Source: Candidatus Zhuqueibacterota bacterium (GTDB taxonomy: Bacteria; Zhuqueibacterota; Zhuqueibacteria; Thermofontimicrobiales; Sulfurfontimicrobiaceae). From it: a DNA stretch of 41,936 nucleotides. Location of the stretch: NCBI GenBank assembly GCA_016927835.1, contig JAFGMA010000343.1, positions 1 through 41,936 of the forward strand, read 5' to 3'. Both the position numbers and the translations under genes were made by a program. Below, one piece after another: positions 27,171-35,880 of this stretch. How positions within the stretch are numbered: position 1 is the first letter of the stretch; each line of letters starts with the position of its first letter. Below the pieces are notes generated by a model. That model was not told the DNA's origin. It was given only the letters and a program-made list of their open reading frames with translations, and did no database searches.

Positions 27171-28022
27171 ATGACAAAAAAGTCAGTTTCCCAGAACAAC
27201 AAGTGGCTGGCAAAATATCTTAAGGATATCAGCGATATCGCTATTTTAACCGCGGAAGAGGAGATTGAATTAGCCCGGAAAATTCGCAAAGGTGACCAGA
27301 CAGCCTTCGAAAGACTGGTCAGGGCGAATTTGAAGTTCGTCGTGAAAGTAGCGATGCAATTCAAAAACCGGGGGCTGCCGCTTGAAGATCTGATTAACGA
27401 GGGCAATCTCGGACTGATGAAAGCCGCGAAGCGTTTCGACGAAACGCGAGGTTACAAATTTATTTCATTTGCCGTGTGGTGGATTCGGCAGTCGATACAG
27501 CAAGCCATTAATGAACAACTTCGAATTGTCAGGCTTCCGGTCAACCGAATATCGAATATCAGCAAAATCTCGCAGGCATATTCGCGTTTAGCGCAGGAGA
27601 ATGAGCGCAGCCCCAATCTGGATGAACTCGCTGCCGAAGTCGATATGTCCGCTGATAAAGTAAGCGAAACCATACAAATATCGAAGTTTACCGTATCGCT
27701 GGAGACACCCAATCCAATCGATGACGATCTCAACCTGATGGACACGCTGCAAGATGAAGAAAATGATGTACCGGATCAGCACGTGGTCGAGGAATCCCTG
27801 AAAGATCGCATCGATGAAGTGATTTCTTCCCTGACGCCGAAAGAGGCGGATGTCATTCGGCTCTATTTCGGTATTGGTCAGGAGCGCGCTCAATCGCTTG
27901 AAGAGATCGGGAAAAGACTGAATATTTCAAATGAACGTGCACGGCAGCTCAAAGAGGTCGCCATTCGACGCCTGCGCCACGCATCGCGCTGCAACCGACT
28001 GCGCGGTTTCATGCGAGATTAA
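27171..28022 (+). CDS. rpoD: RpoD-type primary-like sigma factor, short form
   Basis: The 283-residue protein is a complete group 1/2 sigma-70 without region 1.1: region 1.2 at the N-terminus (WLAKYLKDISDIAILTAEEE), region 2 with NLKFVVKVAMQFKNRGLPLEDLINEGNLGLMKAAKRFD and FAVWWIRQSI, region 3, and region 4 with ERAQSLEEIGKRLNISNERARQLKEVAIRRLRH (motifs shown in pieces). This resembles the Bacteroidota SigA type, where the primary factor is short. A GGGGGGAG just upstream decides the ATG at 27171; a TTG at 27141 is also open. It should direct transcription of housekeeping genes, including the promoters found in this window. I cannot exclude a second sigma factor elsewhere. Confidence 0.88.
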   Translation: MTKKSVSQNNKWLAKYLKDISDIAILTAEEEIELARKIRKGDQTAFERLVRANLKFVVKVAMQFKNRGLPLEDLINEGNLGLMKAAKRFDETRGYKFISFAVWWIRQSIQQAINEQLRIVRLPVNRISNISKISQAYSRLAQENERSPNLDELAAEVDMSADKVSETIQISKFTVSLETPNPIDDDLNLMDTLQDEENDVPDQHVVEESLKDRIDEVISSLTPKEADVIRLYFGIGQERAQSLEEIGKRLNISNERARQLKEVAIRRLRHASRCNRLRGFMRD

Positions 28023-28367
28023 GTGTTTCGTACTATCACAACATTAATCGGTTTCAAGCCATTCAATCAAGCCTTCTAATCGTCAGTTGAGATATTTCGC
28101 TGAAGTGACAGCTTCTATTTATGCCGGCATTTTTGTTGGTAACCTCACCGGGTTTGTTGGCGAAATGACCAGTATGACACATCCTCTTCAATCAATTCTT
28201 TCCTGAAAAATGTATATTAACATCTTGAAAATATTATGATACTTTCGGGTGGCACATCATTTGCGTTTAAGGTCGGTCTCGGTTCGACATTCAGGGCGCG
28301 AAAAAACGTCCTGTGCCCTGCATGAAGTTATTTTTCACGCGATTGAAAATCAGGATGCCACAGTTCC
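28023..28367. other. intergenic gap
   Basis: No gene is seen. It lies between the sigma-factor gene and the pseudokinase-phosphatase gene on the same strand. I find no strong hairpin and no clear promoter. Confidence 0.3.
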
Positions 28368-30302
28368 ATGCAAAACAAGGCTGCCACAAAACTCGATCTG
28401 AATCCCCCGAAATCCGGTCTTGCCCATCCCTCCGATGATCGCCCTGTGCTGATTCGATTTCAGGAAGTAATAAACAACAAATTCTGCCTTGAAGCGTTTT
28501 TGGGTACGTTCGCTGCCGCAAAAATTTATCGCGCAAGAAGCTTCAATGGCATCAGCATCTGCGGGAATTGCGGCACCAGATTCGAGGATGCTGGAAGATT
28601 ATGCAATTGCGGATCAGACCTGGCTCGAAACCATTTCCTGATTTTAGAAGGAACTGATTCAATCACACGCGGCTATACTTGCTTTATCCCGATTTCGAAT
28701 CTTCATCCTAACCTGCTGCAAATTTATGATCGCTTTTTCTATCGCAGCCGGTATTATGTGTTGGCGCAAAATGTCGAATTCAAACGCCTGCCTTCGGATT
28801 CAATTCGAATGTCCCCTGATGTCGTCATCGAGTGGGGATTGCAAATCGCGGAAGCGCTGCAATTCTTGCACTCCCGGAATTTGTTTTGTGTCAGTCTGCA
28901 GCCTGCCGATTTATTGATCCACAACGACAAACCCATTCTAGCAAATTATTCTTCCTGCTATAAACACGAAGGATCGACTTCAAGACATTTTTATAAAATT
29001 CGTGAGATGAGGAAGCAAGAAATTGAAGCGCTGGGAAAGTTGTTGATCTGGTTATGCGATACACAAAAAGCCACTCATCGATTGCCGGCAAAGATGAATC
29101 ACCTTTTCGGTGTATTGCGCGATCTGGTGAAGCATGGCGTTCAAACCGCTGAATCGAATCTGGATAGGTTCCAAAGCGAAATGAAGAAGATTCGTGATGA
29201 TTTTTTTGGTGATTCTACTCCGAATTCGGTAGAAGATTTGCCGTCCGCTGATGATATTACGATGACGCCTTACCGGAAAGCCGCCTTTGAGCCGGATTAT
29301 TGGGCGAAGCATCAAGAAATACCCGACAGGATTTTACTCCCTGAAAGCGAACAACCACAAAGCGATTGGCATGAGAAGCAGTTGTTTCATTGGATGCTAG
29401 GCATTCAGACGGTGCATTCCAAAAAACCTGCGACAGGTGAAGCGGATGATACAATGAAAGGCATACAAGCGATTCATGGAAAAGCTTCGCATGCGGGTTT
29501 GAAGCGCCAGGTAAACCAGGATTGCGTGGGGATTTTTCAATTCTCAAAGATAATTAATTCTCAGCCGATTGACATCGGATTCTATCTCGCCGCGGATGGC
29601 ATGGGCGGTCACGCTGATGGGGAGTTAGCCAGTCATCTGGCAGTGTCATTGATGTTGCATTATACGTTTGAGTTGCTGTTCAAGCCTCCGAATCAAAAGC
29701 TGCTTTATTCTCATGATCGGGCGGATATCGAATCTGTTCTCCGTCAAATTTTGTTTTTGACAAATGCCGAGATTTGCAAAGCAGCGCGATTCCGAGAGTC
29801 CGATCTCGGTACAACGCTCTGCGCGCTATTGTTGATAAATCACGACGCTTACTTTGTAAATGTCGGTGATAGCCGGGCATATATTTATGATCCCCGGGAT
29901 GGATTGAGGCTTGTTACACAGGATCATTCCCTGGTTTTCCGAATGTACTCCTCCGGACAAATTGATTACCGCGAAATTATCGGTCATCCTTTGGGGAATC
30001 AACTTCTGTGCACCCTGGGCGATGAAAATCTTGAAGAAAATCTCGGACTGCTGCAAAGCGAGGCTGACCATCCGTTTATATTTGGTCATCGGATTGAGAA
30101 ACATCAACAAATTTTGATTTGCACTGATGGAATATGGGAATCAATTCACGAGCCGGAGATGACGGCTATAATTGGTGAAACGGAAAATCCTCAGCAGTTG
30201 TGTGACCGCCTGGTTCTGGAGGCAAACCGAAAAGGTGGATTGGATAATAGCAGTATCATTGCGATTCAATTCAGTCAAAACGAACAGGCGACCGCAGGAT
30301 AA
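28368..30302 (+). CDS. pseudokinase-zinc ribbon-PP2C phosphatase fusion
   Basis: The 644-residue protein joins a degenerate kinase-like domain to a PP2C phosphatase. A zinc-ribbon-like insert (C65, C68, C79, C81: CGNCG and CNCG) follows the start of the kinase part. In the catalytic loop HRDxKxxN is replaced (SRNLFCVSLQPADLL, so HRD became CVS), and DFG became NYS, so kinase activity is lost. The phosphatase (about 375-640) keeps ADGMGGHADGE (about 408), NVGDSRAY (about 498), CTDGIW (about 584) and GGLDNSS (about 626), the metal-binding aspartates of an active PP2C. The kinase-like part may recognise substrate or regulate the phosphatase. A functional link with the TPR kinase upstream is plausible. 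Confidence 0.83.
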   Translation: MQNKAATKLDLNPPKSGLAHPSDDRPVLIRFQEVINNKFCLEAFLGTFAAAKIYRARSFNGISICGNCGTRFEDAGRLCNCGSDLARNHFLILEGTDSITRGYTCFIPISNLHPNLLQIYDRFFYRSRYYVLAQNVEFKRLPSDSIRMSPDVVIEWGLQIAEALQFLHSRNLFCVSLQPADLLIHNDKPILANYSSCYKHEGSTSRHFYKIREMRKQEIEALGKLLIWLCDTQKATHRLPAKMNHLFGVLRDLVKHGVQTAESNLDRFQSEMKKIRDDFFGDSTPNSVEDLPSADDITMTPYRKAAFEPDYWAKHQEIPDRILLPESEQPQSDWHEKQLFHWMLGIQTVHSKKPATGEADDTMKGIQAIHGKASHAGLKRQVNQDCVGIFQFSKIINSQPIDIGFYLAADGMGGHADGELASHLAVSLMLHYTFELLFKPPNQKLLYSHDRADIESVLRQILFLTNAEICKAARFRESDLGTTLCALLLINHDAYFVNVGDSRAYIYDPRDGLRLVTQDHSLVFRMYSSGQIDYREIIGHPLGNQLLCTLGDENLEENLGLLQSEADHPFIFGHRIEKHQQILICTDGIWESIHEPEMTAIIGETENPQQLCDRLVLEANRKGGLDNSSIIAIQFSQNEQATAG

Positions 30303-30377
30303 TGTTGGTTGTAATGAAGACTTCGGATGGAATGTTGTTGAATTTAAGCCGAATAATGTCCTGATTCCTCAATAAAA

Positions 30378-30409
30378 AAAGGTCCGCGACAAAAGCCAGA
30401 CGGACCTTT
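30378..30409. terminator. intrinsic terminator, probably bidirectional
   Basis: A perfect 9-bp inverted repeat, AAAGGTCCG (30378-30386) / CGGACCTTT (30401-30409), with a 14-nt loop. On the minus strand the stem is followed by a T run (the plus strand shows seven A before it), so it is strongest that way; on the plus strand it ends in TTTC. It closes the phosphatase gene. Confidence 0.65.
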
Positions 30410-30805
30410 CAAAAGTTAATTAATGCCTTGATTTGGCAAAAGGGAAGGAACTAAGAGGAAGTAACATCCTCAACCAAAACACTGGTCTGCATCGAAGATG
30501 AAATTGCCTCCCTCTTAGTAAAGTCCCCTTTTGTCTGAAATCCCCCTTGGAAAATGCGCTTCGATGCCACTCGTAAGACGCATTTCATCTTGTAGCCAGT
30601 TCCCCAACTGCTACTCCCCATTCCTACGGCAAATGATATGCCACACACGCCCGGTTAATTACTCGTTCCATTTGCACTCAACACACGATTTTTGAATGTA
30701 CCATGATTTAAGCTGTTTGACAGTAAAACATCTGTCTCACCCGGACGCAGCGAAATGATCGCACCGATATCGACTTTTGGTGTGCCTGGTTCCTTATATT
30801 AATCA
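30410..30805. other. intergenic; degenerate repeat related to 1-56
   Basis: No gene is seen. At about 30513-30553 the reverse complement, CAAAAGGGGACTTTACTAA, resembles CAAAGGGGGACTTTTATCAA in the repeat at 11-30. A minus-strand open frame here (30451-30648) has no gene-like features and runs over the repeat. The stretch ends in the channel promoter. Confidence 0.4.
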
Positions 30806-30834
30806 TTGACATTTTTCCTTTTTTTCCTTAATTT
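30806..30834 (+). promoter_or_regulatory. promoter of K+ channel gene
   Basis: TTGACA (30806-30811) and TAATTT (30829-30834) are 17 bp apart, 42 bp before the ATG. Confidence 0.55.
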
Positions 30835-30876
30835 TAACTTCAAAATATCATCAAATCAAGCGTGTGATCAAGCAAA

Positions 30877-31869
30877 ATGAATAAATTATATATTGCGCCG
30901 ATCCTGTTGTGCGTTATTGTCCTCATTGGTACTCTGGGCTACATCCTCATCGAAGGCTGGATCCTGTCGGATGCGTTTTACATGACAATTATCACCATTG
31001 CAACGGTTGGGTATAATGAAGTTCAGGAATTGAGTACTTCCGGGCGCATATTTACATCGATTTTGATATTTCTTGGAATTGGTATCGGCGGCTATGCTGT
31101 CGCAACGATTTCCGCATTTTTAATCGAAGGTCAATTGAGAGAATTTGTAAAAGGTCGTCGAATGGATAAAAAAATTGAAAAGCTCAAAGACCATGTCATC
31201 CTTTGCGGTTACGGCAAAATCGGCAAAGAAGTAGCTTTGAACCTGAAAGAAAATAAAGTTCCGTTTGTTATCGCTGAGAAACTTGATCAAAAGGTAATTG
31301 AAGCTATCGAACAGGGTTATCCGGTTTGCCAGGGAGATGCTTCGGATGAACAAGTACTGGAGAAATGCAGGATCGCTGATGCCAGGGGATTGATCAGTGC
31401 GATTTCTGCGGATTCTGCCAACGTTTTCCTCGTATTAACTGCCAGGGAAATGAATAAAAAGCTGAGGATTGTTGCCCGCGGCACTGATGAATTCACTGAA
31501 AAGCGCTTGAAAAGAGCTGGTGCCGATATGGTTATTTCGCCGTACGCAATCGCTGGCGCGAGAATGGCATGCTGGATGATGAATCCGAAGATCGTTGAAT
31601 TTCTCGAGGTGATGCAGAAACTCGGCGTTGCCGAATTGATGCTCGAAGAGACAATTGTCGGCGAAAAGTCGTCGATTGCCAATAAACGCCTGAACGAATC
31701 CAAAATCAAGCAAGTAACCGAGGGGGCGTCAATTCTGGCGATTCGAAAACACAAAACTGATCAAATTATGCTCAATCCGCAGGGAGCGTCGCTGGTGGAA
31801 GTTGGGGATGTGCTGGTGGCGTTGGGAACGAAAAGCCAACTTGAAAAATTACAAGAGCTAACCGCGTGA
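30877..31869 (+). CDS. potassium channel with RCK (TrkA-N/TrkA-C) domains
   Basis: The 330-residue protein has two membrane helices (about 5-26 and 57-82) around a pore loop with ITIATVGYNEV, the selectivity filter at residues 43-47. The standard filter is TVGYG; here the fifth residue is N. Next come an RCK domain with a Rossmann fold (ILCGYGKIGKEVALNL, nucleotide-binding GxGxxG) and a TrkA-C-type domain (about 250-328). This resembles MthK/GsuK-type channels that gate by ligand binding. It stands alone downstream of a clear promoter. The altered filter may change ion selectivity, or be normal in its subfamily. Confidence 0.88.
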   Translation: MNKLYIAPILLCVIVLIGTLGYILIEGWILSDAFYMTIITIATVGYNEVQELSTSGRIFTSILIFLGIGIGGYAVATISAFLIEGQLREFVKGRRMDKKIEKLKDHVILCGYGKIGKEVALNLKENKVPFVIAEKLDQKVIEAIEQGYPVCQGDASDEQVLEKCRIADARGLISAISADSANVFLVLTAREMNKKLRIVARGTDEFTEKRLKRAGADMVISPYAIAGARMACWMMNPKIVEFLEVMQKLGVAELMLEETIVGEKSSIANKRLNESKIKQVTEGASILAIRKHKTDQIMLNPQGASLVEVGDVLVALGTKSQLEKLQELTA

Positions 31870-31986
31870 GAATTTCGTTAGAATTGAGCCTGTGAGCAAC
31901 CGGTTAAGTATCGGTCCGATTCTATGCGTTCTTCCCATCGCGATACAGATTTCCTCATCAACTGCTCGATCTCTCTCGACTCTGAT

Positions 31987-33387
31987 TCATTGCAGCTTTT
32001 TCACTGTGTTTTTGATCAATTTCTCACATTTTTCTTTACCGAGTAACTCCGCGCAGCGGGGCAATTCACAACTCATCTCCTTGCCTGTAAGCGCAATTCG
32101 AATCGGAGCCCATAATAATTTTCCCATAATGCCGGTTTCCGTTTGCACGGAATGCATTATCTTGATGAATGCTGCTGCTGTTAACTCGTTAACAGATTGT
32201 AAACCTCTCAAAAACGACCAGTATATTTTTTGAGAATTCTCGTTCATGAGAATTGTTCTCAAATCGGTCTCATCAATTTGGCGTTCCTCATGAAAAAATA
32301 GTTCCGCATCAGATGCCAGCATCTTCAGATTGTGCGCCTGGGTTCGCAACAAGCTGACTAAGCTTTTGATGGTATTAAGATCGTTCAACGGGTAGCCTTT
32401 TTCTTTGAAGAAGGGCAGGGCAACCTGCATAAGTTTATCAATATCAGATTCATACATGTACTTCATATTGATATCATCCAGCCGAGTTTGATCGAATTCT
32501 GAGAACTCGTCTGTCAGGCGCGTAAACGAAAATCCTGCGATCAAATCATCGATATTTCGATAGCCAAATCTCAAATTCTCGTCAATGTCAACTGTCGATA
32601 AAAATTCAAGCAAGCTTTCAGGCAAATAGCCTTCGCAGCGGTAATAATCGATCGAATGTCGCTGTTCATAATTTTGAAGATTGGCGTACGGCACTGGCTT
32701 GATGCTGGATATATGTCCATACTGAACGCTGCTGGCATTCAAGGCATCCAGAAAAAGCAGTTGCTCAAGGCTATCCCGATAGCGATGAGCTTTTTGAAAG
32801 CAGGTTGAAATTTCAAAATCCCGGAGATCTACTGCAATGGCAAAGTTGGGATTGGGTAGACCGTTTTTATGGAGGATGAGGCAATCTTTGAGAGCCGCAG
32901 CATCGAATTCGATATCTCCCTGTACCAAATCATTGAAACGATATTCGTTTTTATCCACACGGAGGTACAGTGCGGGCTTAACGTTTGAAAGTTGTAGTTG
33001 TGTGATATCGTTCTGCCCGGATTCTCCGCATTCTGCCGTACATGCTGTAGTCGTTTGATCAGCCCGGATTTGACGCGTGCAAGCATACGCTTTTCCATCG
33101 CTGACGAGACGCCAGGCTTCACGTTGGTAGAGCTCGATTCGTTTGGATTGATATATTGTCGCGTGGAAATTGCGAGTACTATCATTTTTCCAATCAAGAC
33201 CAAGCCATTTCAAATTTTCGATCAGCGTTGATGGATTTGTATTATCCGCTAGATCGTGTATGCTTAAAATGAAATCGCCTTTACAATGTTTGCTAAAAAT
33301 CCAGTTTATGATGGCACTTTGCGCATCATCGAGTGTAAGGTAACTTTGAGGAACTACCCCAAAATAAAGTTGTTCTGGTTTTTCCAT
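31987..33387 (-). CDS. catalytically degenerate glutamyl-tRNA synthetase homologue
   Basis: The 466-residue protein matches GluRS along its length: N-terminal Rossmann part with AIINWIFSKHCKGDFILSIHD, YQSKRIELYQREAWRLVSDGKAYAC, YLPESLLEFLS, and a C-terminal helical anticodon-binding-like part. But the HIGH motif is lost (LHIGG became LTLDD at 17-21, and the preceding Arg is gone), and KMSKS is replaced (SSIKPVPYANLQNYEQRHS at about 226-243 where KLSKRHG is expected). Aminoacylation should therefore be lost, although the reading frame is intact. It is the last gene of the yebC-ruv-queA-ispDF run, where a real gltX or cysS is often found. It may have a regulatory or tRNA-binding role. Confidence 0.8.
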   Translation of the reverse strand: MEKPEQLYFGVVPQSYLTLDDAQSAIINWIFSKHCKGDFILSIHDLADNTNPSTLIENLKWLGLDWKNDSTRNFHATIYQSKRIELYQREAWRLVSDGKAYACTRQIRADQTTTACTAECGESGQNDITQLQLSNVKPALYLRVDKNEYRFNDLVQGDIEFDAAALKDCLILHKNGLPNPNFAIAVDLRDFEISTCFQKAHRYRDSLEQLLFLDALNASSVQYGHISSIKPVPYANLQNYEQRHSIDYYRCEGYLPESLLEFLSTVDIDENLRFGYRNIDDLIAGFSFTRLTDEFSEFDQTRLDDINMKYMYESDIDKLMQVALPFFKEKGYPLNDLNTIKSLVSLLRTQAHNLKMLASDAELFFHEERQIDETDLRTILMNENSQKIYWSFLRGLQSVNELTAAAFIKIMHSVQTETGIMGKLLWAPIRIALTGKEMSCELPRCAELLGKEKCEKLIKNTVKKLQ

Positions 33388-33411
33388 ACCGTAATTTAAA
33401 TCCGTTGCTAA

Positions 33412-33885
33412 CTATTGATGACTTAAAAGCACGATTGCCTGAGCAGCGACACCGTCGCCCATCCCTGTGAATCCCAATCCTTCGGTGGTGGTCGCTTTAA
33501 TGGAAATCATTTTAATATCTGTCTCCAGGCATTGCGACAGCCGGTTTCGCATTTCCTGGATAAATGGCGCAAGTCTGGGCTTTTGAATGATAATCGTTGA
33601 ATCGACGTTGTTTATGGAGAATCCAACTCTGGAAATCAGCTTTTTAATTTCAGATAAAATGACAAGACTGGAGATTCCTGAAAACCTGTGATCGGATGGC
33701 GGGAAGTGACTCCCCAGATCTCCAAGGCAGGCTGCTCCAAGCAGGGCGTCCCCGATGGCGTGGGACAGGACATCCGCATCTGAATGCCCCAGCAACCCTT
33801 TTTCATAAGGGATTTCAACGCCGCCAAGAATGAGCTTTCTCCCGACAACTAAACGATGCACATCATATCCGATTCCTGCCATCAT
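33412..33885 (-). CDS. ispF: 2-C-methyl-D-erythritol 2,4-cyclodiphosphate synthase
   Basis: The 157-residue protein is IspF, which cyclises CDP-methylerythritol phosphate in the non-mevalonate isoprenoid pathway. Seen: GIGYDVHRL with the metal ligands D8 and H10, LGHSDADVLSHAIGDALLG, and TTTEGLGFTGMGDG near the end. The ATG at 33885 lies two bases after the ispD stop; an ATG three bases later is also possible. The frame is open further upstream inside ispD, but that extension would overlap and has no family match. It probably forms an operon with ispD and the synthetase homologue. Confidence 0.95.
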   Translation of the reverse strand: MMAGIGYDVHRLVVGRKLILGGVEIPYEKGLLGHSDADVLSHAIGDALLGAACLGDLGSHFPPSDHRFSGISSLVILSEIKKLISRVGFSINNVDSTIIIQKPRLAPFIQEMRNRLSQCLETDIKMISIKATTTEGLGFTGMGDGVAAQAIVLLSHQ

Positions 33886-33887
33886 CC

Positions 33888-34583
33888 TCACAGTCGTTTT
33901 CCCTCTAATGTATATTTCGCCCATTCAAAATCGCCGGGCGTTGTGATTTTCAAGTTTGAATATGATCCTTCGATGATTCTTACCGGATGTCCCGATAACT
34001 CCACCAGCATGGCATCGTCCGTGATCTCGAGATTGCCTACATTTTCCATCCAACATTGGTAGGCATTAAAAATCAGCTCGCGGTCGAAAATTTGAGGGGT
34101 TTGTGCTTCCCAGAGTTTTATCCGTTCGAGCGTTCGAACGACGACATCCGCTTCTGCCTCTTTTATGGTTTGTTTCACCGGTACGGCGACGATGACTGCA
34201 TGCCAGTCTTTGCACATCGACACTGCTTGGTCAATTAATTCCGGCTCGATAAACGGACGAACGCCATCGTGGATGGCGACGAAATTGACGTCTGGTTCAA
34301 GGGCATTTAAGCCATTAAATACTGAATGATAACGCTCTTTGCCACCCGGGACGATTTTTTTCAGTTTTGGAAAAACGCGATCGTTGATTGATGACTGCAA
34401 ATCCGGATTGAGATGCCCATCAGGCACAACCAATACAATATCGTCAATCGAAGAACATCGCTGAAATTTTTCTATCGTAAAATACAATAAAGGTTTTCCG
34501 TTGATCTCGAGGAATTGCTTTGGAACGTTCGTATTGAGGCGTGTTCCTTTACCTCCGGCGGTTAGAATGGCTGCAGTTTTCAA
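33888..34583 (-). CDS. ispD: 2-C-methyl-D-erythritol 4-phosphate cytidylyltransferase
   Basis: The 231-residue IspD transfers CMP to methylerythritol phosphate, the step before IspE in the isoprenoid pathway. The nucleotide-binding start LTAGGKGTRL (7-16) is present, then VPKQFLEINGKPLLYFTIEKF, VAIHDGVRPF and ETPQIFDREL-like WEAQTPQIFDRELI, all expected. The length is usual. It sits just before ispF, the usual IspD-IspF partnership, and 46 bases after queA. Confidence 0.95.
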   Translation of the reverse strand: MKTAAILTAGGKGTRLNTNVPKQFLEINGKPLLYFTIEKFQRCSSIDDIVLVVPDGHLNPDLQSSINDRVFPKLKKIVPGGKERYHSVFNGLNALEPDVNFVAIHDGVRPFIEPELIDQAVSMCKDWHAVIVAVPVKQTIKEAEADVVVRTLERIKLWEAQTPQIFDRELIFNAYQCWMENVGNLEITDDAMLVELSGHPVRIIEGSYSNLKITTPGDFEWAKYTLEGKRL

Positions 34584-34629
34584 GACCGATACTCATTTAT
34601 TCGATTTGGGTGATGTTGGTTAACAGCAA

Positions 34630-35658
34630 TCATTGAAGATACATGGCATCGCCGTAGCTATAAAAGCGATAGTTTTTTTCCATTGCCTCTCGATAGGCTT
34701 TCAGGATAAAATCGCGTCCGGCGAAAGCCGAAACCAGCATGAGCAATGTCGTGTTTGGCAGATGCAAGTTCGTTATCAGTTGATCAACTATTTTAAATTC
34801 ATAAGGCGGGTAAATAAATTTATCGGTCCATCCCGAGATCGGCTTTGCCCAACCTTCTGATGTAACAGCGGATTCGAGGGCGCGCACGGCACTTGCGCCC
34901 ACGGCAACGATTTTGCCTTTTTTCTTTTTCACGTCGTTAATAATCGTAACGGCTTCGGCAGATACTTCAAAATACTCGGAATCCATTTTATGGCGGCTCA
35001 AGTCTTCAACCAACACGGGGCGATAGCTCCCCTGACCCAGATGAAGCAAAACCGGCACAATCTGAACGCCGCGTTTTTTAATTTTTTTCAACAGCGTATT
35101 TGTGAAATGCATGCCGGCTGTTGGTGCTGCAACAGCACCTCTATAGCGGGCAAAAATTGTCTGATAGCGATCTTTGTCCTGAGGCTCTGGCTCCCGATTT
35201 ATATTCGGAGGCAGCGGTGCTTTGCCGATTTGTTCGACGATTTCATAAAAGTCGCCATCATAACTGAACCGGACGACACGCCCGCCGGAAACCGTATTAT
35301 CGATTACATCGCAAACCAGCTTATCGCCGATTGTGAGCCGGTTACCGACGCGGACTTTTCGGGCAGGCTTCACCAGAACTTCCCACAAATCATTTTCCAA
35401 TTCACGCAACAAAAACACTTCAACGACGGCATCGGTTTTATCCTTCGTGCCCGTCAGGCGCGCCGGGAACACTTTGGTTTCATTGACGACCATACAATCG
35501 CCACTATTCAAATAACTGAAAATCTTGTCGAATCGAGTATGTTCGATTTTGGATTTCGCCCGATTAATAACCATTAGCGCTGAATGATCTCGTTTTTCAA
35601 CCGGATACTGTGCGATGAATTCTTCGGGAAGCTCGTATCTAAAATCAGAGAGTTTCAT
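34630..35658 (-). CDS. queA: S-adenosylmethionine:tRNA ribosyltransferase-isomerase
   Basis: The 342-residue QueA makes epoxyqueuosine in tRNA. Its start, KLSDFRYELPEEFIAQYP, is typical, as are LNSGDCMVVNETKVFPARL, AAPTAGMHFT and NLHLPNTTLLMLVSAFAG. Length is normal. It follows ruvB by 222 bases on the same strand; this ruvB-queA order is common in bacteria. Queuosine is placed at the wobble position of tRNAs for Tyr, His, Asn and Asp. Confidence 0.96.
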   Translation of the reverse strand: MKLSDFRYELPEEFIAQYPVEKRDHSALMVINRAKSKIEHTRFDKIFSYLNSGDCMVVNETKVFPARLTGTKDKTDAVVEVFLLRELENDLWEVLVKPARKVRVGNRLTIGDKLVCDVIDNTVSGGRVVRFSYDGDFYEIVEQIGKAPLPPNINREPEPQDKDRYQTIFARYRGAVAAPTAGMHFTNTLLKKIKKRGVQIVPVLLHLGQGSYRPVLVEDLSRHKMDSEYFEVSAEAVTIINDVKKKKGKIVAVGASAVRALESAVTSEGWAKPISGWTDKFIYPPYEFKIVDQLITNLHLPNTTLLMLVSAFAGRDFILKAYREAMEKNYRFYSYGDAMYLQ

Positions 35659-35880
35659 GGGAAAATTCCCTCCGAGTTTTATGTATTAGGTTGCCACACA
35701 ACATTTTTTTGGATTTCTTTCTGTCCGAAGCGCTTTGAAATTTTTCGTTTCGAACGGAAAAGCTTTGCGTACGTTTGTCGACTAAAGCCCGGTGCAATGG
35801 TATACCTGTCTGGTTATTGATACAAATCAGCCTGTCCGAAATTCATATATCACACGCTGCGCGACATATTCAGGCATGTA

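Noticed and set aside
30451..30648. 65-codon minus-strand frame
   Set aside because: It overlaps the degenerate repeat and lacks gene-like signals.
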